A stretch of 64,000 nt of DNA from Fratercula arctica (lineage: Eukaryota > Chordata > Aves > Charadriiformes > Alcidae), in NCBI GenBank assembly GCA_947846985.1, contig CANTUZ010000007.1, positions 29,640,355 to 29,704,354 on the forward strand, given 5' to 3'. The notes under the pieces are model-generated. The model was not told the DNA's origin. It searched no databases and saw only the letters and a program-made list of their open reading frames with translations. Shown here piece by piece: positions 11,933-23,560 of this stretch; positions within the stretch are counted from its first letter, which is position 1, and each line of letters opens with the position of its first letter. A program made the position numbers and the translations under genes.

Positions 11933-14238
11933 TGTGATCCAAGGCTTAGCTTTGATGCAGCATAGCCAGGTGACCTTGTCTCAGGTTACTGAGAAAATTG
12001 ATAAGTTGTTAGAAAGTGTGAGAAAATAAGCTAGAGCCGAGAAAAGAAGAGTAAAACCAGAGTGAGATGGTAGTAGCTACTGGCTGAAGGATATAAGAGG
12101 AAAAACACTGACATGAAAAGGTATGAAATCTGAAGGGCCAGGAGGTGGGGGCATGGGGACAGAGGGGTAGCAACCTTGAAAGATGGCAACTCGGTGCCAC
12201 TGCACTTCAGCTTGTCCCAGGGAGCAAAGGTGGACAGCCTTCCCCCCATCGACTGAGGACTGCTGGCCAGTAAAGCCTCACTGTGTGCAGTTTTGGGACC
12301 AGTGGGCATATTAACACTTAACCTAGTGGCTCGTTACCTTTAGCTCTGTTGTGTCTGCATTAACGAATAAATATGTACTTATCTTGGTTTAGAACATTCT
12401 GCTTGTAGAGTCTCTTTTTATGAAAGTTCCCTAAACAAAACTATCCCAAAGTGGGAGGGTTGCAGACAATCAAGACATATTTTTTCACCCCTTCCTTTTA
12501 AAACATTTCTTATGGACGCCCTTTGGTTCTGTATTACATTATTCTAACGATAGGATGAGCCAAAGTAGGGTCACACAGAGACACATCAATATGGAAACGC
12601 TAATCATGCCAAGAGACAGGTTCCCTCTAAGTGAACAACATATGACTGTGTGAGAGGTACTAAAAGTTTTTGTCCTTTATCTCAAGCTCAGTAGTCTGCT
12701 CCTTCCTTCAAGCAGCTCTACATATTATACCATCAGTTTGGTGTATATACTTGCTAATACTTAATCCCTTAATGTTTTCCTACATATTCAATACAAAAAA
12801 ACCTGAGTATTTACAGTTCCTAAGTGGCTGTATATCTGCAAGGTTATCCAAGATAATTCACTGATTTTTATATTAGATTTTCTTTTTCTCTTTGGTGTTT
12901 AAAAATGTGAGAAAAATTTTACATGTGTTAATTGTAGCTGATCTAGACTCCTGCAAAGGTGAGAAGGTGCAAACTGAATCTGCACATGCAGAAACTTCTT
13001 AGCCTATATAAGAAGCACAGATTCAAAGAAGCAGATGCTAGAGACAGGCTGCTTCAGTTCACAAAAAAGAAGGAAAAAAGAGAAATGTTCTCAGGCAGAA
13101 GATCCACAACAACTATTGGTCCTGTTTAAAATACCCATTATTGTTGACCATCACGGGCTCTCCATGAAACTGCAAACTGAAATGTCTGGAATGGTTGAAA
13201 TAATTTCTTTCACTTCATGATCTAAAAAGGTCATTATTTTTCTACCAAGCTTTCACATTACTTCCATGAAACTCAATCTTCTCATCCATGGGGCTAAAAA
13301 ACATGCTGTAAGACTCCTGGGAAATCCAGAAACACAGCACACCTACAAGAGTGTACCCAGAAGAGAGCCAAGAGACAGCCCCTTGGCCCTTCTTTTACAT
13401 CATACGTAAAAGAACCATTGCCCACCTTCTTCAACATGCAGCCAAAACCTGTAATTGAATGACCGACTTTGTAAAGTCTGCAAGTTTTGCAAAAATGGTT
13501 ACCTATTTCTTTCCCAGCATCAGCTATTAGATCCTGATTTATTCTTTTTATTTTGTTCTTTGTATTTTTTCTCCTTTCTTGCTGTAGAACAGTTGCATTT
13601 AAACGTTCTTTCAAAGACCATAACTCTAGGTTAAGGATTTATAGATGTGACAGACAAAAGAAAAAAGGTATAAGCACTATGTTTTTTAACATTACCACCT
13701 GCATATATCAGATGTTTTGCAGCAGGGCCTACAAGGAATGTAGCAGTACATAGTAGGACAGATTAACATTAGTCCTGTCCTTTAAATACAACTCCATTTT
13801 CTTCTACATAATTAAATCTGTAAAGAAGTTGTAACAGGAAAGTACCAAAGCCTCTAGCACTGAACCACACTGCACCCCAGGAAAGGGTTTGGTCACAGGT
13901 TGCATACCAAAAAGAAATCAGAAATGATAATTAAAAAGATAGACTCTTTCAGCAAGCATGGGGCAGAGACACTGATCATCATACGCTAAAGACTATGCTA
14001 TCACAGAAGAGACTGAAGAACAGGGATACACCATGACTGAAATGTTGACAAAGCTGCCTTCACAGAGGGGCTGAGATTCCAGCTAAGGATAACAGAAGAT
14101 GTCTCATTTACTGTATAAATAATTCCTGTTTTATTGCATTTCACTGATATCTTTAACAAAGATCTACAAGAACTCTTAAGAATGAGAACTCCAGCTGGCA
14201 AGGAATTTTTTTAAACCTATACTACCTACCAGCCAAAT

Positions 14239-14278
14239 ATTTATTTACAAGATATCACATTTATTTACGAGAGATCAT
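14239..14278 (+). repeat. 20-base tandem duplication
   Basis: Two adjacent 20-base units each begin ATTTATTTAC. Unit 1 is 14239-14258 and unit 2 is 14259-14278, with three mismatches. It is a typical small slippage-type tandem duplication. Confidence 0.85.
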
Positions 14279-16199
14279 TGCTGAGATGCTAAGAGAGAGA
14301 ACTGGGAGCATAAGGTGGCTATGCCAAAGTGTCGCATCCCGAAAAGAGGTGCAGAATCCAGGAACATTGCTAAGAACAGTGATTAAAGTTCTCTCGAAAC
14401 CCTGTTGCCATGAAAACACAAATAATCCAGCACATGGACTTTTATAAATGGTGTCTAAGACTTAGCCATGTTGCAATACATACTTCGGTGACACCAGATA
14501 ATAGATACATACTGATATTGAAAAATATTAAAATGCACAGATTACAGGTAAATAACACATATTTATATCGAAAAATTACCTGCACTTTTCTCCATCAGCT
14601 AGGGTGCTGATTCTTATCTGTTCAAGTTACATAGTAATTTATCAGTCCCTGTGTATCAGCATAATTTCTCTGTTCCCTCTTCTCCTACAGGTTCTTATGT
14701 TAGCGAGACATGTTTTAATCACTACTTACAGAAATAGCTCCTAAGTATACGCAGCCACCAAACTTGTGCTTTGATCTGATTTCCTAGATCATAATTACTT
14801 CTTTACTCAGTGTTTCTCAGCAAAACTGAACTCCCTGTGAGCAGCTTGTGTGTAGTATTAGGGACAACTGTTACAATCTTTAAAGATACTTTGAAGTCCA
14901 GTGAACCACGTGAATGACAGGACTAAAGCTAATGAAAAGTTTCCAGATGTAGCACTAATACTTAGAGCTAGAATATTTCTGAGATTCACAAATATCTTCC
15001 TGAAAACCGATACTTACAGATAAAAATGTGGAAAAACAAGACAACCGTTAGCAATTTGTCCCATAAAATTCAGAATAAGTAGCTTTCTGAGTGTACTTTA
15101 TATTTCAGTATTTCAGCTTTAATAGGCTAAAGACAGCATCCTCAAAAGCTTTTCCAATAGGGAAAGACAAAAGGGAATACTTGCTAAGTGAATCCAAAGA
15201 ACCCCTCTGCTTCTGGTAAGTATGAGAACTCATTTTCTTTTAAAGAAGAAGAAACACAAAATGAGAAACAGAATTGGATAAACAAAAGATCTGTACTGAA
15301 CTTGCTGTTACAGTAATCCTTTATGATAATTTAAGAGATAGTAAACAGAATGAAAACAACGTTAAAAAATTATAGTCTTGAAGTAAGGCAACCACTCATC
15401 TGTTTTATATTGGTATGGATTAAACTTACATACTGTTGGGAGCTCTGAAAGCAGCACAGCGTTAAACTGGTATTAGTTACACACATATGAGGGAGAAAAA
15501 AGTGTTTGTAGCAGGAAAGGAAAAACTCCTCTTGCATTGCTTACTCCAGTTTATAGCAAATCATAATTTCTCTTGCAAATTTGCATACAATTCACAATCT
15601 GTGCAGATGGCTTTCCAAGGAAAATTTTAACAATTGTAAATTTTAAGCATTTTTAAAGCTAAGGAATGCACAAATTAAACCTTCTCTTTGCTTTCTTTTG
15701 TAACCTTCTCCAACTTTGGGGGTCAGGCAGGAAGGTAAAAACTAGAAGGAAAGAAAACCACTGCAAGTAGAACTGCAAATAGAAAAGCAAGGACAGTGGC
15801 AGCCAACTTGGGAGCAATTCCATCTTTGATCCATCAGAGAAGCAGTCCTTGCAGCCTGGTGCAGTGACACCTACAGCACTGGAACCAGCACCCACCTGTG
15901 ACACCTGCAACCATGAATTCCATCATATCTATAGGAGATTTCTCCATGCTTATTTGGTGCAAACATAAATTTATTGGGTTATATGATATAATCTATCCTT
16001 TCTTCCTTTCTCAAAGAAGCTTGGTGATCCCCAAAAATCTCTTCCTCTGTTTATAAACAATCAGGCCCCAAAAGGGCTGAATCCTGTCCCTGAAAGAAGA
16101 ATAAACTCTCCAGCACCGCTTGTCACCTGCTGACACAATCTGTTTGTATAAAAGTTAAGGCCATAGAAAGACTTCCATTAGTGGTCTTAAAGCTCTTCC

Positions 16200-16211
16200 T
16201 TTTTTTTTTTT
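16200..16211 (+). repeat. T12 homopolymer
   Basis: Twelve consecutive T are followed by CCCCTTCAG. Together they look like a polypyrimidine tract ending in AG, but no credible exon follows, so I call it simple sequence. Confidence 0.9.
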
Positions 16212-19200
16212 CCCCTTCAGTATTCCTACTGTATGCCAAAAAGGGGTAAAGAAGTTCTCCTGCAACATACTGCAATGTAATTTTTGTAATACAGTCCAGC
16301 TTACTGAAGTATTACAGGCAATGTGGTATGCCCTTCAAAAATCTTTATGGAACATTATTTGCGAGATACATCACAGAAAAAAATTATACATGTATTTACA
16401 TAACATTTTCTTTGCTGTCCAATCTATTTTAGGAAGTTCTTGCCCTATGATTTTGCCTTCAGCTCTTGAATTTTACCAGCACTTGCTGAGTGCCATCCCC
16501 AACAGCTGCTGTAGTTCAGTGATCTTCTGTCTGTGTGCTAGACTTGTGAAAAGGAACTTCATTCAGTTATCAATCTCTAAACCTTGCCATCTAAATCTAC
16601 TATTTCAAAATATACTTAGCTTTATCTTTTAAAAAATACATGTTAAAAAACAGTCATACAGATAAAAGATTCATCAATCTCTGTATCATGTCCCTAGTAG
16701 TGACCAGCAAGGGACGGACCCCACAACATACTGCCCTAGATTATTCCCTCTATTTCTGTCAGCTTCTGACTCAACTGTTTCCTGAACAAGAGACTGTATT
16801 CTGAAATAAAGTTCCCAGTAGATTTTTTTATCACTTCAGCTCATGTAAAACATGTCCTCGACAATGCTGCGTGGCAAAGAAATTCCAGACCTTAATTATA
16901 ACTAGGAATTTTTATTATTCTGAACTTTCCAGATGCTAACTTAACCTGATGCCTTCCAGTTCCAGTTTTAGAAAACAGTGATTAGGTGCTCCCTAGCCTC
17001 TTCTTCTATTGCACACGTGGGTTCACAGGGTTGTGTCACATCACATCTCCATTCAGGTGCCCTATGTTCATTTTGAAGAGTTCCGTTTCATGCAGTCGCC
17101 CCTCAGACAGATGCAGCTCCATGCCTCTGGTCACTCTTCCTACTTGCCTGCAACTTCTCATTCTACTACCCTTTTTGAGTCTACAGTAAAAGCAGTAACA
17201 AGTGCCTCAGGCAGTACCATTTCTTAAGTTAGTGCTGTTGTAGAATGATTTGTAATGTGTAAAGCAGCACTTCCATGTCTCTCGCCTTGCTGAGGGGAGT
17301 AAGTATAAATTTCTGCAAAGTTACTTCTGCAGAAATAGCACATCTTGATGTACAGAAGACTTGGCCTGTCATTTTCTCAATCTGATTCTCTTTGGTCATG
17401 GACATAATTGAGCGTTTCAAGACCAGTACAAAGTGCTGCCTCTGACCACAGAATCTTTTTGTGTTGGGGCTGGAGAGCTAGACCTTCAGCAACGCTCTGC
17501 AATAACTCCTCCTGCTTTTACTACAGTGATGAGAGAACGTTTTGGTTGGGGTTTTGCTCACACTTCTCTGAACTGTTTAGCACGTACACAGCTGACATCT
17601 TGCAGACATATTATTTAATGTGTGGCATAATTAATGCTGGTGTTCACCTTCTTCCTGACTTGTGTTCTTGTGTCATGAGGATGAGTCCTTTTTTCTTTAT
17701 TTCCTTACTCTCTCCAAGACACAGCTGACACGAATGTTGCAGAGGCAGTTATTGTGCCATACAGTGTGGCCAAAGTGCACCAGAGGAACACCACTGACAC
17801 AGGAAGTCCTTCCTTTTCTGAACTCATTTTGAGACAAACAGATATTAACAAAATAGCTTCAGGGTGCTTTAACTCTTTGGGCTTCAGATCATTCTAACGT
17901 ATTAGTTCGATCCAATTTATGGATACTGTAAAGCCAGGAATTTTAAATATGTTTATCCTGAGAAGATGCCCCTTTTTGTTGTGTCCAGTGACATGGGGGA
18001 GCACAGTCAGGATTCACTGCTGCTTAGCCAGCTCACATTTGCAACTATAATTTCATTTAAAAAATTAACCTGCTTTATATTATTTTAAGGTGTTATTCTA
18101 TCACTGTATAGAACAATCCATTTTACCTACAGTAAAGGGAAGTAGAAGAGTGATTTAGTCATCAGCCCATCTCATACCTTTTCCTGAGGTACCGCACAAA
18201 ATGCAATACTTCAAAGTAGTGCTGCGCTGTAGCTCATTAAGTCTTTAGTTATAATTATATACTACACTAAGATTTCTTTTAATATATACTAAAATTCTAA
18301 ATATAATAAATATCAATATGCTAATACATACTAAATTACGTGCTAGGGCTACCTAAAATATTCTAAATATCCTGGTTAATTTTAATAAATTCTGAAAATA
18401 CGTATATTTAGCAAGTTGTAAGTGCTGTGTCACCACCAGCTTTGCTGAACAATCTCAAAACAAGGAATTACACCCATACACCCAGGATGATATGGATATC
18501 CGGAAATTTTCAACTGGCAAATATCCAACTTCATCTAGGTAGTGCAGTGTTAAAGACAAAATCTGAAGAATCCAAATACCAGCTGTGACACACCAGAAAA
18601 ATGTTTTCCTACAGTTCATGGATTATCAGTAGTTTGCAGATATCAGAAATCCAGGAAAATAAAAGTATTAACTGAACTTTAACACTATCTTGGTTTTACG
18701 TATCCCACAGATTGTGTAAAACATACAGTGTGGAAACACTGGATGATATGCTCTGTGGATTTTTTGTTGTTGCTGTTGAAAACTTTCAGTGGTTAGCTAA
18801 AACAAGCCTGAAAACTGGTGCACTGAGCTACGTAGTCCTGTTCAAGATTTTTGTTCTGAGTAAAATTTAAGTTTTCTTTACATGTAAGTGCTAACGATTA
18901 TCTTTCTACGTATTGTATTTACAATAATGCACAATCTTTTGTCCACTAGTATGATTAGTCATCATCCATGAAATGTTTTATCCTGAAGCATAAACACAAA
19001 GGAGACTCCAAGATAGCAACTTTTTACTTCAGCTGTGTATTACTCTCTGCTGGTTAGATGAGTAATCAGCAGTGCTGCAAACATGTTCCTCTTCTAACAT
19101 TCTGGGGGAAAAAAAATCATACAAGACTGCTTATCTCATAGAGAAGAGAGTACCAACAGCAAGATTTAATGACTTTTTGTGAATTTATATTTTTGGGGAA

Positions 19201-19216
19201 AGAACAGGTGAGTAAT

Positions 19217-19232
19217 AGAAAGAAAGAAAGAA
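19217..19232 (+). repeat. (AGAA)4 microsatellite
   Basis: Four perfect tetranucleotide units. It is short, but potentially length-polymorphic. Confidence 0.9.
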
Positions 19233-21411
19233 TGTTTTTTCAACTTACAGCCTCAAGTTTAGACCCTGGGTGTCATGCTGCCACTCCATTTTTCCATTTC
19301 AAATCATGGCATTCAGTGTGCATGACCATTTGTCAGCAAGGGTAGAGCACATGCATTTTGTTAGCTCTTTGTATTTTAATGAAGAACATTAATTACTAAA
19401 ATTTCCAACCAATTCATTTAATCAAATGCAATCTGATCTCTGATCACTTGAACACATAATCAGCCTCACACTTCTGCCTACTTGAGAATTATTGATTTTG
19501 TCTATCAACCCAAATAGAGGTCCAGGTGATGCATATAATAATTACCACAGCTAATGCGATTACTGCCTGTGAACTGATTACTATAATTAGGAAGTGTTTG
19601 TTTGTATTAAAGGAAAAGTAAAGTAAATTGCCTTGTAGGTTTTAAGGAAGAACAACAGCAACAAAAAAGACAAAAAAAAAAGGAGTTGTAGTTGTAATTA
19701 TACAGCCCTGTATTAAAATATGTCAAGAAATCTATTCTCTGTGCAAAGTTAGAATATTCTTTTCTATATTGTTAAGAATAAAATATCAAAGAAATAGAAG
19801 AAAATTCTCCCTATAGAGCTTTTCTATAAATGATATTGAATAAGATATCTTTCTAGAACACTGACATAAAGAACTTTCCTCTTCTATTCCAAGGATTCTA
19901 TGTCTTAGATCACTCCTCCTGTATACTCTGTTTTAATGTCTTGGATAAAACCCAAACATCTTCAATTGTGCTACAACTCACTTTTCTAGAGAACCATTTG
20001 ATATTTTTTAGATGCTATTACTGAAGAATCAGCACCAAGAATCTGACTTATGAAGTTTTATATACCATATTTCACTGAGAATGGAACTGGACATGATTTC
20101 CTTGGGACATACCCCCACATATGCCCAGAAGATAAACCAGTGTCCCATAAGCATTTTATATACAGTATTTTATAATTCCATGCAATTTATCAAACAACAA
20201 GCTTAGCAGAGAATTGTGAAAAATTGCAATAGTAATAGAGATTTTATTACACCATGCATTGCTCATTCCACAGAAAGGAACGCTCCCACAACGAGGGTGC
20301 TGAAAACTGCCCTCAATCACTAACGACTTGACTTGGCAAAATGACTGATAGCTCCATTGGGCTGAAAAATTTGCTCACTACTTGTATGTATTCTGTAATA
20401 TAGTAACCAATCCAATTTTGTCACCCAGGAAGAAATTCTACTGTTATATGAAGCTGGTTGTGTATGCATTCAGGATATTTTCAATGAAAGCGACTATGAG
20501 GGAGAGTGTGAGGGACAGAAAAAAGAGAAAACACTCAGTCTGTTTTAGAGCCTGATCTGTGAAGTGATGACAAAGCATCTTCCTTTCTCCCACCGTATCT
20601 TCATCTGGTAAGTTGTACGCTAGTTGGAGAATAGCCTTTCTTTCGCTTGGTTTGCATGTCTATAGTGTCTGATATAATTAAACACTTGTTCAGAGTTTCT
20701 CAATGCTTCCGTAATATTAATAATATGCAATCATAAATAAATTATAATGAATAAAAAAAAATACATCAAAATAGGAATTGAGAAATAGTTCATGGGGGTT
20801 TTTTTTCCAACTGTGCCACTAACCGTGTTTTCATGTACAGCAACAAGAACTAAATTATACAATCATATACTTCCAAAACAACTGGAGCTGATCCAGTCCC
20901 TGAATTTTTAATGGTCATTTCTGTAAGTGATTAGCAGGAAACCTTAGGAAAAAAACAATGAAATATTAACATATTTCTAATATTATTAGAGAATCACTAA
21001 ATGTTTCCAAATAACTAAAGATATTGACTGAATAATATAGCAAGGACATAAATCTCCTAGGAGCTTAGACATTTTGTTTGAATTCTCAGCCCAAGAAGTT
21101 CTACATTTAGAGGACAGAGTAATTCAACCAAAGATATTTTTTTTCCCAGAAAACTTGCATTTAGTATCTGGACATTTTTCTACTTTCTTTACTCTTACTG
21201 TATGTTTATCACAATCAGAACAAGGACGAAAAACTATCTAAGAGAAAAGTGCCCTAGAAAGTACGAAGACTTTCACCCAAGTTTAGGTGCTGTTTTTCAC
21301 CCTCAGCACGGGAACTTTATTTCAGTTTTAACTTCTGTAAAGAATATAGAGGTAATTCTTAAACAGAAATGATTGTTAGTCTGCTCACTCCTAGCACTGA
21401 AGTTTCAGCTA

Positions 21412-21492
21412 AATTATCATAAATATAGTTATATTATATTATCATAATATATAGTTATATATATTATATATAAATAAAGTTATATTATCATT
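21412..21492 (+). repeat. AT-only tract with TATATTAT repeats
   Basis: This is an almost pure A/T stretch made of repeated TATATTA, TCATA and ATATAT motifs with a few single G and C. It can fold back on itself. It is low-complexity sequence with no coding content. Confidence 0.9.
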
Positions 21493-22749
21493 TCCATTAT
21501 AGTCTTTCATTTCTAAATCAATTTACAATAAATGAAAAGCATTTCCTCCTCTTCTTCCTTTTTTAGCTATTCCTCTGTACAAAAGGCAAGACACGTGATC
21601 TCACAGGAAAACCTGTTTTATTTAAACGTAAAGGTGATTAAACTAAAGGAGTTAGGCAAACATGTAGAGAATAAAGACTGTAGAAAAATATCCAGACACT
21701 AAATGCAATTTTTCTGGTGAAAAAATATAGTTTTCTAAGAAACTGTATTTCCTGTGTGTCTTTTTAATACAGTTGATACAGGCAGCAGAGAAAGAACAGA
21801 GCAAAGCAGAAAGCTCATTCTTATTTTATAAGCTAAATGCTAGAAAATAAAGTGTACATATTAAAACCTAACACTGCACTCCAAGGGGAATTACAAACAC
21901 ATGCTGTAGCCCTCTTGTCAAAGGAATATAAACAAAACTAATTAGCTGAACTATGTTTTTATTGTAAATTTTGTCAGGAAGTCATTAAAACAGTTTTCAC
22001 AATAATACATTCAGATCTATGGAAAACTCAGGTCTCCTGTTTCATTATCATTGCAATTGACAGGGCTGCATGTTTGGGACACTCATTACCTTTAATGAAT
22101 GCACAGATCTCAAGCACTGAATTACATATCCTACGCTGCAAGATATCCCTTCCCTTTCCAGTGGAAACGTTCATCTACATTCATCTGCTCGACAGTGTAA
22201 AAGCAACAGCCACTGCAATTTCAAATACATGTCTGGAAAACTCAAAGAAAAATTATTTCTAAGCTTAGCTCCATTTTATAACATTTCTATTTGCAGAGGC
22301 ATATAAAGCACATACCTGACCAACTCAAAAACTTATCTAATAAAACACAGAAAGGATAAATCTTATAAGAGGCAAGATAATACTTGCATAAAACATTCAG
22401 CTCTATTTTCAGAGAAAAAAGCAGCAGCTACTGAATCAGGCTATAGTACATACATCTTAATTAACAGCATTCTGATTCCACAAGGTATTTGCTCCCATGT
22501 CTAATTAAAGCACGTGCGCGCTCCCAGTGGGTTCAGTGCTACTACAGTTCAGCAGGCACCATAGCATGTGTTTGCTTTTCAGAACTTTTCCTGAAAACCT
22601 TAAAAAAGCAGTCTTGTTTGATCATATCTTCTACTAACCCTACCTACCTATCTCAGTCTCCATTTTCTTAAAATCCTTGGTAGTATTTTAACTGTTTTAC
22701 TGTGTTGGGGCACTCTTACTACACACCTGAGGTGTTTGGTGCTGCCTTT

Positions 22750-23560
22750 GCCTCAGTCATCACTAGCAAGGTCTTCTCTCAGTCATTGTGCAGACCCGTG
22801 TCTAGTAGCAAAGTTTATGTAGGCAAGAAAACTTACGATAGAGGAGGACCAAGTTAGGGACTGCTCGGATAAGCACACTTACAAATCCAAACATGAGATC
22901 AGATGGGCAGCATCCAAGGGTGTGCAAGGAGCTGAAAAATGTCATCATGAAGACATTGTGAAGACACCTGTCGTTTCAAAGATTGTGAAGATTGAAAGAG
23001 GCCTCATGACTAGGAAAAGGCAAACACTATGCTCATCTTCCAAAAGGCAAGAAAGTCAGGGAAAGAATTCACCTCATCCCCAGTGGCAGTAATGGAGCAA
23101 GTCTACATACAAGTCACATCTAAATACAAAAAGCAAAAGAAGAAAGAGCCATAATGAAACTAACATTAGGCAAACCCATACTTGACCAACCCGATCAAGC
23201 CTTTTACGATGAAATGGATGGCTCTGTGGATAATGGAGAGCAGTGGATATCATTTATCTTGGTTTTAGGAAGGCTTTTGAGAGACCACCATACCATACTG
23301 ATATGAGGTGATACGGATTGGATAAGCAGAGTACAAGGTGGACAACAAAATGCCTGTACTACTAGGCTCAAAAGCTTGGGCATATAACTGGCAGCCAGTT
23401 ACATGCGGTGTTACTCAGTGGTTAGTACTGGGGCTAATACCACTTGACATGTTCATCAACAGTCTGAATGAAGGGATGGAGTGCACCTTCAGCAAGTTTG
23501 CAAATGACACCAAATTGGCAGCAGCAGCTACTGTGCTGGAGGACAGAGCTGGCTTTCCAC
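22750..23560 (+). mobile_element. Ancient, heavily decayed CR1 LINE fragment (reverse-transcriptase region)
   Basis: Without an alignment, the order of recognisable CR1 ORF2 landmarks on the plus strand identifies this copy. These are CTCAGTCATCACTAGCAAGG at 22752, GAGGAGGACCAAGTTAGGGA near 22842, CATCTTCCAAAAGGCAAGAA near 23034, CTTGACCAACCCGATCAAGC near 23181 and GCAGTGGATATCATTTATCT near 23241. The last two lie in the finger-to-palm part of the reverse transcriptase. The 3' end of the element (thumb, C-terminal region, UTR and octamer tail) is missing, as is everything upstream of about 22750. Both boundaries are approximate. Divergence and many indels make it clearly older than the CR1 copies at 7367 and 61034, and it lies in the opposite orientation to them. 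Confidence 0.85.
23338..23560 (+). pseudogene. Degenerate CR1 reverse-transcriptase palm
   Basis: This is the longest readable part of the decayed CR1. Its frame still shows the palm order: a degraded [14 protein letters not shown] motif that now reads GVTQWLVLGL (around 23410), then the segment leading to the catalytic box. The box, encoded at 23497-23508, reads FAND where a functional enzyme has FADD, so the first catalytic aspartate is lost. Recognisable homology ends soon after, and the open frame continues by chance to about 23619. It is non-functional, and there is no sign of a host gene using it. Confidence 0.85.

Larger units (their letters stand above)
12471..16689. other. Unique AT-rich non-coding DNA
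   Basis: No gene or transposon was recognised. There is a 20-base imperfect tandem duplication at 14239-14278 and a 12-base T run at 16200-16211. The longest frames (about 100 codons at 13294-13614 minus and 16321-16632 plus) have no recognisable domain and show AT-rich chance composition. Confidence 0.6.
17431..22749. other. Unique AT-rich non-coding DNA with a possible conserved element
   Basis: No gene was recognised. The stretch holds a four-unit AGAA microsatellite (19217-19232), a segment dense in homeodomain-type sites (about 19380-19620, reported as a finding) and a very AT-rich tract at 21412-21492. Frames of about 60 codons near 22074-22262 and 22489-22671 carry no recognisable domain. 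Confidence 0.55.

Noticed and set aside
12031..12309. 92-codon minus frame
   Set aside because: It coincides with the GC-richer islet and has low-complexity Leu/Ser/Phe composition; no domain.
13294..13614. 106-codon minus frame
   Set aside because: No recognisable domain and its composition is that of chance AT-rich translation.
17896..17915. AGTTCGATCC resembling a tRNA B-box
   Set aside because: No matching A-box, acceptor stem or cloverleaf could be drawn around it.
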